Source of the DNA: Gelidibacter gilvus | GTDB lineage: Bacteria; Bacteroidota; Bacteroidia; Flavobacteriales; Flavobacteriaceae | Length of the DNA: 64,000 nucleotides | Direction of reading: 5' to 3' | Assembly: GCF_004115975.1 (NCBI RefSeq) | Contig: NZ_SDDZ01000009.1 | Location: 1-64,000, forward strand | Shown here: positions 31,629-40,699 of the stretch, in pieces | How positions within the stretch are numbered: the first letter of the stretch is position 1 | Layout: every line of letters starts with the position of its first letter | Notes under the pieces: model-generated | Databases searched by the model: none | Seen by the model: the letters and a program-made list of their open reading frames with translations, nothing else | What the model was told of the DNA's origin: nothing | Program-made: the position numbers and the translations under genes

Positions 31629-32867
31629 TTAATCCAAGACTTTTCCACTAATGATAACCGTGTCTATAAGATTGTCGCCAAAAGCGTACGGCAGGTTATT
31701 ATAACTTTCTATTTCTTTGGTGATGATTAAATTTGCTTTTTTCCCTCTACAGATGCTTCCGTACTGGTTTGAAATGCCCATGGCATAAGCGCCATTTATA
31801 GTGGCGGCATTAATGGCTTCTTCTGGCGTCATTCTTAATTTGATGCAGGCTGTACTCACCACAAAGTTCATGTTACCACTTGGTGTGGATCCTGGATTAT
31901 AATCTGTAGCTAATGCCAATGGCAATCCGGCATCCATAATTTGACGTGCGGGTGAATATGGGATACTTAGAAAATAGGAACAGGAGGGAAGGGCTACAGG
32001 CATTGTAATGCTGTTTTTTAGGGCTTCTATGTCTTCTGTTCTCATTTCTTCAAGATGGTCTACAGATAGGGCTTTATGCCTCACAGCGAGGGCTACACCG
32101 CCAAAGGCATTGAATTGGTTGACATGAATCTTGGGAATTAGACCAAATGCTTTCCCAGAGGTCAAAATACGATCTGTATCTTCCAAATCGAAATATCCTT
32201 TTTCACAAAACACATCGATATAGTCCGCAAGTTTAGATTTGGCGACTTCCGGGATCATTTCAGAAACCACAAGATCTACAAAACCTTTTTTATTGTCCTT
32301 AAATTCTTTCGGGACTGCGTGTGCGGCAAGTAAGGTCGTTTTAATCGTGGCCAAGGACTCCTTTTTCAATCGTTTAATAACCCGGAGCATTTTCAATTCG
32401 GCTTCCACCGTCAAGCCATAGCCCGATTTTATTTCTACCGCTCCAGTGCCCAATTGCATCACGCGGTTCAATCGTTTTAAAGATTGTTGATAAAGATCCT
32501 CTTCTGAAGTGTTCTGAAGTACTTCAGCAGAATTTAAGATTCCACCGCCACGTTCGGCAATTTCTTCATAAATTAAACCATTGATTCGATCTACAAATTC
32601 TTGAGATCGGTCTCCAGCATAAACAATATGGGTATGGGAATCACACCAGGCAGGAAGCACCATTTTTCCTTTGGCATCAATGACTTCTTCTGCATGATAA
32701 TCAATATAATCTGACATAGGACCATATTCAACAATCGTGTCATGTTCTATAATGAGATAAGCATTCTTGATGGTAGGAAGAATTTTCATATCGGCGCCCT
32801 TGACTATGGTCACGTTGTGTTCTCTAACTTGAATCAGTTCCTTGATGTTGATAATGAGTATGGACAT
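31629..32867 (-). CDS. hutI: Imidazolonepropionase
   Basis: This 412-aa amidohydrolase-fold enzyme hydrolyses imidazolonepropionate to N-formimidoyl-glutamate, the step before HutG. The N-terminal metal pair is in CDSHTH (H78, H80). Further ligands sit in LLAAHAVP, IHVNQFN and ALATDYNPGS. Length and motif order match HutI. Histidase and urocanase are not in the window. The gene stands alone on the minus strand. Confidence 0.92.
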   Translation of the reverse strand: MSILIINIKELIQVREHNVTIVKGADMKILPTIKNAYLIIEHDTIVEYGPMSDYIDYHAEEVIDAKGKMVLPAWCDSHTHIVYAGDRSQEFVDRINGLIYEEIAERGGGILNSAEVLQNTSEEDLYQQSLKRLNRVMQLGTGAVEIKSGYGLTVEAELKMLRVIKRLKKESLATIKTTLLAAHAVPKEFKDNKKGFVDLVVSEMIPEVAKSKLADYIDVFCEKGYFDLEDTDRILTSGKAFGLIPKIHVNQFNAFGGVALAVRHKALSVDHLEEMRTEDIEALKNSITMPVALPSCSYFLSIPYSPARQIMDAGLPLALATDYNPGSTPSGNMNFVVSTACIKLRMTPEEAINAATINGAYAMGISNQYGSICRGKKANLIITKEIESYNNLPYAFGDNLIDTVIISGKVLD

Positions 32868-32906
32868 AATGGTGTATTAATAAAAATTAGCTGCGGAATA
32901 CGCATA

Positions 32907-32945
32907 AAAAAAAGCAAGTTATTAAAAATAAACTTGCTTTTTTAT
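32907..32945 (-). terminator. fumC terminator
   Basis: AAAAAAGCAAGTT pairs with AACTTGCTTTTTT around an A/T loop, about 50 bases past the fumC stop on the minus strand. It is symmetrical, so it could act in both directions. Confidence 0.85.
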
Positions 32946-32994
32946 AAAATTATGAAGGCTTTAAATCTTTAAATAAAACCTTGATCAAAACCGA

Positions 32995-34392
32995 TTATTT
33001 AAGCCCTCCGACCATTTCTTCTGGTTTCACCCAATCGTCGTACTCTTCGGCAGTGACATATCCTAAATTGATAGCTTCTTCTTTCAGGGTCGTACCATTT
33101 TTATGTGCTGTGTTAGCAATTTCAGCCGCTTTATAATAACCTATTTTTGTATTTAAAGCAGTGACCAACATCAAAGAGTTATTCAATAAGTGCTTAATTA
33201 CATCCAAGTTGGGTTCAATACCCTGTGCACAATGCTCATCAAAACTCTTACAAGCATCACCTAATAATTGAGCGGACTGCAATAGGTTTGCCGCCATCAT
33301 AGGTTTAAAAACGTTCAATTCGTAGTGGCCTTGGGTTCCGCCAACAGTGACGGCAACATCATTTCCAATAACTTGGGCACAAACCATAGTTAAGGCTTCG
33401 CATTGAGTTGGATTCACTTTTCCAGGCATGATTGAGCTTCCTGGCTCATTGGCCGGAATGATGATTTCTCCAATCCCACTTCTTGGACCAGACGCCATCA
33501 TACGGATGTCATTGGCTATTTTATTTAAACTCACGGCCAATTGTTTTAAGGCACCATGCGTTTCTACCAAAGCATCATGTGCAGCGAGGGCCTCAAATTT
33601 GTTGGGAGCGGTAATGAAAGGTAAGTCTGTAAACTTGGCGATGAACTCTGCAACCCGTTTACTATAACCTTTAGGTGTGTTCAAACCCGTACCCACTGCG
33701 GTTCCACCAAGAGCCAATTCACTTAAATGTGGTAAAGTATTCTCTAAAGCTTTTAGGCCATAATCCAATTGTGCTACATAGCCCGAAATTTCTTGTCCGA
33801 GCGTGATTGGCGTTGCATCCATTAGATGGGTCCTCCCAATTTTCACCACATTTTTATAATCATTAGCTTTTTTATGTAGTGTGTTACGAAGCTGTATGAC
33901 ACCACGAATAGTATTTTCAACTACTTTTTTGTAAATAGCAATATGCATTCCGGTAGGGAACGTGTCGTTTGAAGACTGTGATTTGTTGACATCATCATTC
34001 GCACTAATAACCGGATCACCTTCACCAATTTTTTTGCCAGCTAATTGCTGTGCTCTATTGGCAATCACTTCATTGACGTTCATATTACTTTGTGTGCCAG
34101 AACCGGTTTGCCAAATGACCAAAGGAAATTGGTCATCGTGCTTGCCTTCCAGGATTTCGTCACAGACTTGAGCAATCATATCACGTTTTTCAATGGGTAA
34201 AACGCCCAATTCGCAATTTGTAAAAGCCGCTGCTTTTTTAAGATAGGCAAAACCATAAATAATTTCCAGAGGCATCGATGCGGCTGCTCCAATTTTAAAA
34301 TTATTTCGGGAACGCTCTGTTTGTGCGCCCCAAAGTTTATCGGCAGGTACTTTAACCTCGCCCATAGTGTCTTTTTCAATTCTGTATTCCAT
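32995..34392 (-). CDS. fumC: Fumarate hydratase, class II
   Basis: This cytoplasmic TCA-cycle enzyme converts fumarate to malate. It carries the superfamily signature [24 protein letters not shown] near the N-terminus and the [10 protein letters not shown] histidine motif. The frame extends 9 codons further upstream, but the conserved start [13 protein letters not shown] begins at the ATG at 34392. From there it encodes 465 residues, the usual length. A bidirectional terminator follows. Confidence 0.95.
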   Translation of the reverse strand: MEYRIEKDTMGEVKVPADKLWGAQTERSRNNFKIGAAASMPLEIIYGFAYLKKAAAFTNCELGVLPIEKRDMIAQVCDEILEGKHDDQFPLVIWQTGSGTQSNMNVNEVIANRAQQLAGKKIGEGDPVISANDDVNKSQSSNDTFPTGMHIAIYKKVVENTIRGVIQLRNTLHKKANDYKNVVKIGRTHLMDATPITLGQEISGYVAQLDYGLKALENTLPHLSELALGGTAVGTGLNTPKGYSKRVAEFIAKFTDLPFITAPNKFEALAAHDALVETHGALKQLAVSLNKIANDIRMMASGPRSGIGEIIIPANEPGSSIMPGKVNPTQCEALTMVCAQVIGNDVAVTVGGTQGHYELNVFKPMMAANLLQSAQLLGDACKSFDEHCAQGIEPNLDVIKHLLNNSLMLVTALNTKIGYYKAAEIANTAHKNGTTLKEEAINLGYVTAEEYDDWVKPEEMVGGLK

Positions 34393-34604
34393 AATATCTG
34401 ATGATTGGTTACTCCACAAAGTTAGCCTTTTTGAAGAGAATTTGTTAATGGTTTTATATTTTAATTCCTAAAGACAAAGGTAACAGCGAAGTGGAAAATA
34501 CCACCTTACTTTTAGACAGAAAAAGAAGGACAGAAAAATAGAACTATCATCTTGAACGTCATGAAGTCTTTAAAACTCTGTTAATAAATCATAAAATAGG
34601 TATT

Positions 34605-34633
34605 GTATAAACTAAACGTTTCTCCTATATTTG
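34605..34633 (+). promoter_or_regulatory. Promoter of the 64-aa membrane protein
   Basis: A TTGT-like -33 element (about 34603-34607), about 19 bases of spacer and the -7 box TATATTTG (34626-34633) fit the Bacteroidota promoter pattern. The -7 box ends 26 bases before the ATG at 34660. Confidence 0.55.
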
Positions 34634-34659
34634 CTATAATTATTAAAACAACTTGCAAC

Positions 34660-34854
34660 ATGTTTACATTTGACCAGTATTTAGGATTTTTGGCGTTTAT
34701 GACGATATTGACCATGGGTTTTTGGTTAATGATTTTTTTAATGACTTTTGTGATTCCATATTGGGTCTTTGGAGCTTCAATGGAGCGCTTTAAAGAGATG
34801 CAGGCTGAACGTAAAGCGAAAAAAGAAGGTACTACATTAGATGACCTAAAATAG
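34660..34854 (+). CDS. 64-aa membrane protein
   Basis: This small protein has two closely spaced hydrophobic helices (about 6-24 and 25-40) and a charged tail ending in KEGTTLDDLK. The frame could start at 34603, but that part overlaps the promoter. The ATG at 34660 is therefore the likely start. No family is recognised. It is monocistronic, with a terminator about 70 bases downstream. Confidence 0.72.
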   Translation: MFTFDQYLGFLAFMTILTMGFWLMIFLMTFVIPYWVFGASMERFKEMQAERKAKKEGTTLDDLK

Positions 34855-34921
34855 TTGATATTAAATATAGTCCAATTCTAAATAGTCCATAGAGATTATT
34901 AAAGGATCAAATTTATACCTA

Positions 34922-34956
34922 AAGCTGAGCAATGATATAGTTGCTCAGCTTTTTTG
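34922..34956 (+). terminator. Terminator of the 64-aa protein gene
   Basis: AAGCTGAGCAA pairs with TTGCTCAGCTT across a 8-base loop and is followed by T residues. Confidence 0.9.
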
Positions 34957-35156
34957 ATTGGTACTGTTTCCGATTGATGTAGTATGGGCATTTGTATTGT
35001 GGCAACATCGGGTTGGATAAGAGTGGACGTATTCGTGTATAGGATCTTCGATGCGTTTTTTTATTTGCATTGCTATTTACTACATGCCAAGAACTTTTGA
35101 TGTTTAAATTACACTAAGGTTTTAGTGTATCGTTATTTCATGACGGGACATTAAAA

Positions 35157-35193
35157 CAAAAAAAGCGGTTTCAAATTTGAAACCGCTTTTTTT
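35157..35193 (-). terminator. Terminator of the TonB receptor operon
   Basis: AAAAAAGCGGTTTC, loop AAATTT, and GAAACCGCTTTTTT form a perfect symmetrical terminator 37 bases past the receptor stop. Confidence 0.9.
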
Positions 35194-35229
35194 GTTACCT
35201 GATTCAAGCTTCACGCTTGGAACCGGAGT

Positions 35230-37749
35230 CTATCCTTCAAAATCGAAGTCGCCGCCATCGCCACCATTGCCGCGCTCCATGTTTCTTTGTTGTTTCTTTT
35301 GTTGGTTGAAACGGTATGTGAAAGATACATTATAGCTACGTGGTCTCCATTGGTACTCTGAAGCACTGTTATAATCAGGAGTGAAGGATTCCATAGCTCT
35401 TTTTCGGGTATTGAATAAATCACTTACGTTAAATGCAATTGAGGCACGATCATCAAATACATCCTTACTAAAAGCCATGTCCGTAGAGAACATACCTTCA
35501 CGTTTGTTTTGGGCGTCTTCACTTGGCCCCATATAAAATATTCGTGTTTGCCAATCAACATTTCCAGGTAAGGTGTATTTGTTGTTCAAACGGAAAAACC
35601 AACTTAAGTTTTCTGCACCGTAATCTACCTCTTTATAAATACCTTCTGTTTTAGATTGATATAAGTTGAAATTACCATTCACGTTCCAGTCTTTGGAAGC
35701 TCGGTAGGATAAAGTAAACTCAAAACCAAATCTGTCATTTGTCGCTAAATTAATAGGCGTTCTTCTTATGACAGGAATCACGCTTTCATATTGCGATGTG
35801 ACATCATTAAAATTTGGATCATTTTCATTAATAGTAAAGTTGATATCTCTAATATAGAAATCACCTGTAGCTTCACTGATGAAATTAAAAACGTCCGTTG
35901 CTCTCTCATAATAAATGGAAGAGTTTAATGTAAACTTATTAATTTTCTTAATAAATCCTAAGTCCACTTTATTTGAGTAGCTCGGATCGATATCTGGATT
36001 TCCTTGAAACACACTTGTTGGGCTGCTTCGTGATGGAAACGGATTGATAAATCGAGAATAAGGTCTTCTAATACGACGGTTATACCCAAGTTGTAAACTT
36101 TGGTTTTCATCTAACTCATAGCCTAAGTTGACTGTAGGAAACAAATCAGCATAATCCTTTTTTTGCAAATCGCTGGTAGTCTGTTGATCGATGGTGATGC
36201 GGGCACTTTCCATACGTAAGCCTAGTAAATATGAAAACTTGTTGTTGATCTTACTTCCAAATTGGGTGTAAACGGCATTGATATAATCTCTGTAAATCAA
36301 ATTGTTGCTAACATTTGTGTCCAATTCAAAATTATCATCTTCGTAATACTCCAAGCTATAATCGGTATCCATTTCATTGAAATTACCACGGTAACCCAAT
36401 TCAAACTGACTGTTATTTCCTAAAGGATGTACGTAATCGGCTTGCAATAGAATTTTGTCTTGGTTTTGAAGAGTTTGAACACGCTCTATGGTCGCCCCAT
36501 CTTGAGAAATTAAAGACTTGTTGTCTTCATCACTTGTTTCATATTGAAAATCAAAAGTCAATTTATGTTGGCTATCGTCATTAAATTGCTTGTTGAAATT
36601 CACGGAGTATTGTACGGTTTTATCATCTCTAACTTGTGGATCGAAGCGTTCAGAAACTGAAGTCAGATTCTTATTAAAGTCGTACTCTCTACTAAAATTC
36701 GTTGAATTGTTGTCACTGTTGCTATTTCTATAAACCAAAGCTGTTGTTAAAGAAGCTGTATTATTAATATACCACTCCACACCAAGGTTGGTGGAAATGC
36801 TATTGCTTTCTCTATTGGATTCACTTACTTCGTTTAAAAATGTATCGGGTCTATCTTCAATGACATTTCCATTTTCATCACGCTTAATGTTGAAGAATTG
36901 GGTATCTGTAAATGAATTTCCAGGAGATTCTCTATAGGTATATCCCGTAGTGTTGAAAAAATTGAAATCACCAGTTCTGTAGTTGATGTTTCCAGAAAGA
37001 CCAGCAGTTGCAGGATAACCGGCATTTGCGGTAACAGCTCCATTTAGGCCTTGAAGTTTACTTCTTCGTAAAATAATATTCAAAATCCCCGCAGTACCCT
37101 CGGCATCATATCTTGCAGATGGAGAAGTGATGACTTCAACACGTTCAATAGACTCGGCTGGTAACTGACGCAAAGCATCTGTTGAGTTCAATCCGACCAA
37201 TCCAGAAGGTTTACCGTTGATTAAGATGGTAACGTTCTCATTTCCTCTTAAAGCGACATTACCTTCAACATCCACAGAAACGGAAGGAATATTGTCCAAA
37301 ACATCACTTACGGTCCCACCTCTAACAGTCAGGTCTTGACCAACAGTATATATTTTTTTGTCTAATTTTATTTCGACGCTGGTTCGCTCCGCAATAATGG
37401 AAACTTCCCCTAACGCTTGTGCGTCAATGGCGATGCCTAAAACACCTAAATCAGTATTTTGGACCAAGGTTCTATTGGGAATTGTTTTAGTTCCGTAAGA
37501 AATGTATTCTACAGAAATATCATAGGTGCCTCTTGGCACTTTAATATCAAACTTTCCATCTTCACCAGTGATACCACCTGTAACAATTCTGTTTTCTTTT
37601 TTGCTGAAAAAAGCGATCGTTGCATACTCAAGAGGCTGATTAACATCTTTGTCCATAACAATACCTGTTATGGAAACTTCTTCTTGAGCGGAAATAAGGT
37701 TTGAAGTTAATAAAAAAAGTAGGGTAAATACGTAGGGAATTAGTTTCAT
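35230..37749 (-). CDS. TonB-dependent outer-membrane receptor
   Basis: This 839-aa protein has a signal peptide (1-21), a carboxypeptidase-regulatory-like domain (about 26-105) and a plug domain (about 125-220, with SVDVEGNVALRGNENVTILINGK-like text). A beta-barrel of the OMP_b-brl_3 type fills the rest. The C-terminus ends in a glycine- and aspartate-rich tail. It should import a ligand with energy from TonB; the ligand is unknown. It is second in an operon, 4 bases after a small secreted protein gene. Confidence 0.92.
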   Translation of the reverse strand: MKLIPYVFTLLFLLTSNLISAQEEVSITGIVMDKDVNQPLEYATIAFFSKKENRIVTGGITGEDGKFDIKVPRGTYDISVEYISYGTKTIPNRTLVQNTDLGVLGIAIDAQALGEVSIIAERTSVEIKLDKKIYTVGQDLTVRGGTVSDVLDNIPSVSVDVEGNVALRGNENVTILINGKPSGLVGLNSTDALRQLPAESIERVEVITSPSARYDAEGTAGILNIILRRSKLQGLNGAVTANAGYPATAGLSGNINYRTGDFNFFNTTGYTYRESPGNSFTDTQFFNIKRDENGNVIEDRPDTFLNEVSESNRESNSISTNLGVEWYINNTASLTTALVYRNSNSDNNSTNFSREYDFNKNLTSVSERFDPQVRDDKTVQYSVNFNKQFNDDSQHKLTFDFQYETSDEDNKSLISQDGATIERVQTLQNQDKILLQADYVHPLGNNSQFELGYRGNFNEMDTDYSLEYYEDDNFELDTNVSNNLIYRDYINAVYTQFGSKINNKFSYLLGLRMESARITIDQQTTSDLQKKDYADLFPTVNLGYELDENQSLQLGYNRRIRRPYSRFINPFPSRSSPTSVFQGNPDIDPSYSNKVDLGFIKKINKFTLNSSIYYERATDVFNFISEATGDFYIRDINFTINENDPNFNDVTSQYESVIPVIRRTPINLATNDRFGFEFTLSYRASKDWNVNGNFNLYQSKTEGIYKEVDYGAENLSWFFRLNNKYTLPGNVDWQTRIFYMGPSEDAQNKREGMFSTDMAFSKDVFDDRASIAFNVSDLFNTRKRAMESFTPDYNSASEYQWRPRSYNVSFTYRFNQQKKQQRNMERGNGGDGGDFDFEG

Positions 37750-37753
37750 TAGT

Positions 37754-38173
37754 TTAATTGTTTTTTTTAGTTTTTGTCTTTTGTAATTTTTTTATTTCTG
37801 CTTTGTTATCGTCTAGAAATCTTTGAATGGACGCGATGGTATCTTCCGTATAGAGTTCTTTAACGTCTGAGAAATGTGAAATTTTTAATTGATCAACCAT
37901 CGATTTTTTTTCGTATTCTTGATATATTTCAGAATAAATGATCTGATTTCGTTTTTTATAGAAATCATCAACTTTCTGCTTAATGATTTCTCCTTCAAAA
38001 TCGTCCACATTTAGCAACTTTACAAAAGTATCCACACGATCTCTATAGTCATCCATTTGTTTTTGCATGTACTTTTCTCTTTCCTTCTCCATGGCATCTT
38101 TAGTTTGCGCATAGGAAGTTGTGATGCTTAAAAAAAGCATTACAAGAGATAGTCTAATTGTTTTTGCAACCAT
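37754..38173 (-). CDS. Small secreted protein, first gene of the TonB receptor operon
   Basis: This 139-aa protein has a signal peptide (1-22, ending in SYAQT) and a charged helical body (about 25-139) rich in K, E and D. No known domain is recognised, though the length and helix pattern recall periplasmic sensors of the Spy/CpxP kind; that is only a resemblance. Its stop is 4 bases before the receptor gene, so it is probably a partner of the receptor. Confidence 0.75.
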   Translation of the reverse strand: MVAKTIRLSLVMLFLSITTSYAQTKDAMEKEREKYMQKQMDDYRDRVDTFVKLLNVDDFEGEIIKQKVDDFYKKRNQIIYSEIYQEYEKKSMVDQLKISHFSDVKELYTEDTIASIQRFLDDNKAEIKKLQKTKTKKNN

Positions 38174-38201
38174 AATAAGGGTGGTTTAATTATTAAGAGT
38201 G

Positions 38202-38209
38202 CAAAAATA
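38202..38209 (-). promoter_or_regulatory. Candidate -7 box of the receptor operon
   Basis: On the minus strand this reads TATTTTTG, a full match to TAnnTTTG, 28 bases before the ATG at 38173. No clear -33 TTTG is present. Confidence 0.45.
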
Positions 38210-38254
38210 GAACTTGGTTTAATGAGGTTTGGTTAAAGTTGTGTTAAAGAAACC

Positions 38255-38596
38255 CTATAGAATTTTGAGGATTTTTTGTGGTGGACGCCCAATAACAGCT
38301 TTGTTCCCGTTAATAACAATTGGACGCTCAATTAGCTTTGGGTGTTTTGCCATGGCAGCAATAAGCTCATCATCAGTTAAGTCAGAATTTTTAAAATTTT
38401 CCTTCCAGATGGCCTCATTAGTTCTTACAAGTTCAATAGGTTGGATTTTTAAGAGTGTAATGAGTTCTTTAAGTTTTTCGATACTCAGCAATTGGTCCAT
38501 ATACTTAATAACTTCGTAATCGGCTTTGCTAGTTTCAAGAATATCCAATGCCTCCCTAGATTTGCTGCATCGTGGATTGTGATAGATTAAAATCAT
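38255..38596 (-). CDS. ArsC / Spx-family thioredoxin-fold protein
   Basis: This 113-aa protein has the arsenate-reductase-like start with NPRCSKS (C10, CxxS at 10-13) and the conserved RPI block near residue 92. It may be a glutaredoxin-dependent arsenate reductase or a YffB-like relative. No arsenic resistance genes are nearby, so arsenate reduction in the cell is not certain. It stands alone on the minus strand. Confidence 0.85.
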   Translation of the reverse strand: MILIYHNPRCSKSREALDILETSKADYEVIKYMDQLLSIEKLKELITLLKIQPIELVRTNEAIWKENFKNSDLTDDELIAAMAKHPKLIERPIVINGNKAVIGRPPQKILKIL

Positions 38597-38676
38597 ATGT
38601 ACTAGTGGTTTTTAAAAGAATTTGCAAAGGTACATCTATCCTCAGCATCAACCAACAAGCTCGTATGAGGTAATTC

Positions 38677-39294
38677 TCAGAGATTAATGCCAAAAGCAAT
38701 TAATTCCTCTTCTAGTTGTTTTGGATTTTTAAAATGAATGGTGTTGATATCCATCTCTTTGGCCGCCATGATGTTTCGAAGATTATCATCTATGAAAAGA
38801 GAACGTTCTGCTTCAATATTAAAACGGTCCAAAGTCAATTGGTAAATGTCTTTAAAAGGTTTTCGAGTTTTCTCTTCCCCGGAGACAAGAATGCCTTCAA
38901 ACCAATGTAAAAAATCAAAGGTTTGAAGCGCAATAGGAAAGGTCTCATGGCTCCAATTGGTAAGAGCCACCACTTGAAATTGTTTGCTGTCCATCAATTT
39001 TTTTAAGATTTGAACGGTACCATCAATAGCGCCACCTAGCATTTCTTCCCATCTTCCATAAAACATTCGGATCAATTCTTCATGCTCAGGGAAAAGTGCA
39101 ATACGTTCTTCGGTTGCTTTTTCAAGTGGATAGCCGGCATCTTGGTTTTCATTCCAGTCGTGCGTACAGACATGGTCAAAGAACCATTGCATTTTTTCTC
39201 TATCGCCATCAAAAGCATCGAGATATACGTATTCTGGGTTCCAGTCGATAAGAACGCCTCCAAGGTCGAAGATTATGGTGTCTATTTTTTTCAT
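38677..39294 (-). CDS. HAD-superfamily hydrolase, subfamily IA (YihX-like)
   Basis: This cytoplasmic phosphatase has motif I FDLGGVLIDW (D10), motif II in VVALTNWSH, a conserved lysine in GEEKTRKPF and motif III FIDDNLRN. The DLG form of motif I is as in YihX/GPH-like members. The frame starts 4 codons earlier (39306), but MKKIDTIIFDLGGV from 39294 is the natural N-terminus. The substrate is unknown. It lies 184 bases downstream of prfB on the same strand, after repeats. Confidence 0.85.
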   Translation of the reverse strand: MKKIDTIIFDLGGVLIDWNPEYVYLDAFDGDREKMQWFFDHVCTHDWNENQDAGYPLEKATEERIALFPEHEELIRMFYGRWEEMLGGAIDGTVQILKKLMDSKQFQVVALTNWSHETFPIALQTFDFLHWFEGILVSGEEKTRKPFKDIYQLTLDRFNIEAERSLFIDDNLRNIMAAKEMDINTIHFKNPKQLEEELIAFGINL

Positions 39295-39436
39295 ATCATT
39301 TCCCACAAAAGTGGCAATCTCTTGTTTAATTTTGTCTAACGCTTTGGTAAATGCAACCCGTCATCACTTTGCTACGAGCGGGCAAGCGGACGGGCAGTCA
39401 GTGCCCAATTTTTAGTTTTCAGTACTCAGTTTTCAG

Positions 39437-39468
39437 CTTCAATTTCAATTTCAACTTCAACTTCAATC
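39437..39468. repeat. TTCAAT/TTCAAC hexamer run and flanking repeat
   Basis: Hexamers of TTCAAT and TTCAAC type fill 39437-39468. Just before, at 39377-39401, is GCGGGCAAGCGGACGGGCAG, the inverse of the repeat at 23664. Both lie in the leader of the HAD gene. Confidence 0.7.
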
Positions 39469-39477
39469 TCTCTACAT

Positions 39478-40588
39478 CTAAAGTTCATTAGGATTCTCAT
39501 CCTTTTGGCCCATCAACATCAAATATGCTTTTAGAAATTCTTCAATTTCACCATCCATGACATCGTCAACATTTCCAGTCTCGTGTCCTGTTCTAACATC
39601 TTTCACCAACTTATAAGGATGCATGACATAATTTCGAATTTGGCTTCCCCATTCGATTTTCATTTTACCAGCTTCAATATCTTCTCGTTGCGCCAATTGT
39701 TTTTGAAGTTCAATTTCATACAACTGCGATTTAAGCATTTGCATGGCTCTTGATCTATTGTCGTGTTGCGATCGGGTTTCTGAACATGAAATTTGAATAC
39801 CTGTTGGCTTATGGACCAACTGCACCTTAGTTTCCACCTTGTTAACGTTTTGACCTCCAGCACCACCGGAGCGTGCTGTGGTAATTTCTATATCTGCCGG
39901 ATTAATATCAATCTCTATGGTGTCATCCACAAGTGGATACACGTAAACCGAGGCGAAACTAGTATGACGTTTGGCATTACTGTCAAAAGGAGAGATGCGC
40001 ACCAATCGGTGGACGCCATTTTCACCCTTCAACCAACCAAAGGCAAAATTGCCATCAATTTCTAAAGTCACTGTTTTTATACCAGCTACATCACCTTCTT
40101 GAAAGTTGAGTTCTTTTACTTTAAATCCGTTGTTTTCAGCATACATCAGGTACATGCGCATGAGCATACTTGCCCAGTCACAGGATTCGGTACCACCGGC
40201 ACCGGAAGTGATTTGAAGAACTGCGCTCAAACTGTCACCTTCTTCCGAAAGCATGTTTTTGAACTCTAATTTTTCAATATGATCGATGGTTTTCTTAAGA
40301 TGCGCTTCCAATTCTGCAGCCGAAATTTCTTCCGCTTTATAGAATTCATAAAACACTTCCAATTCTTCAACTAGTGTTTTGGCAATTTTATAATCGGCAA
40401 CCCAATGTTTTTTTTCGCGTAATGATTGCATTACAAGCTCGGCGGCTTTGGAATCATTCCAGAAATTCGGGTCGAAGGTCTGTACTTCTTCGTTTGTTAT
40501 CTCAATAGTTTTGGCATCTATGTCAAAGATACCTCCTCAACGCACCAAGGCGTTCTACAAGACCTTTAACTTGATCGGATGGAGTCAT
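39478..40588 (-). CDS. prfB: Peptide chain release factor 2, with programmed +1 frameshift
   Basis: RF2 releases peptides at UGA and UAA. Its GGQ motif is in [11 protein letters not shown]. The gene begins at the ATG at 40588, reads 21 codons and meets an in-frame TGA (40525-40523) in the context TAT CTT TGA C. Skipping the T at 40525 continues as GAC ATA GAT into the main frame. The total is about 369 residues, normal for RF2. AGGAGG (40537-40532) lies just before the slip site, as in E. coli. The internal ATG at 40431 is therefore not the true start. The system is autoregulatory: low RF2 favours the shift. Confidence 0.96.
40522..40540 (-). promoter_or_regulatory. prfB frameshift signal (SD, CTT TGA C)
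   Basis: On the minus strand the order is AGGAGG (40537-40532), TAT, CTT (40528-40526), TGA (40525-40523), C. This is the classic recoding element for RF2 autoregulation. Confidence 0.95.
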
Positions 40589-40607
40589 TTTTAGTGTTAA
40601 TTTTGCG

Positions 40608-40615
40608 CAAAGATA
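40608..40615 (-). promoter_or_regulatory. Candidate prfB -7 box
   Basis: The minus strand reads TATCTTTG, matching TAnnTTTG, 19 bases before the prfB ATG. The -33 element is weak. Confidence 0.45.
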
Positions 40616-40699
40616 TCATTAAAACTAAGCAGAATTAAAGAAATAATGCGATAATTTTTTTAAGTTAATTTGTGTAGTTTTATGGGCTAATTAGCCATT

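Larger units (their letters stand above)
34855..35229. other. 375-base convergent spacer with two terminators
   Basis: It holds the terminator of the small membrane protein (34922-34956) and that of the TonB receptor operon (35157-35193). Between them lies about 200 bases of ordinary AT-rich DNA without an ORF or RNA gene that I can recognise. Confidence 0.6.

Noticed and set aside
34603-34659. Upstream extension of the 64-aa membrane protein
   Set aside because: This stretch contains the promoter -7 box TATATTTG, so it is untranslated. The ATG at 34660 fits better.
40431-40433. Internal ATG as the prfB start
   Set aside because: The frame-0 segment with SD, CTT TGA C and a correct RF2 N-terminus lies directly upstream.
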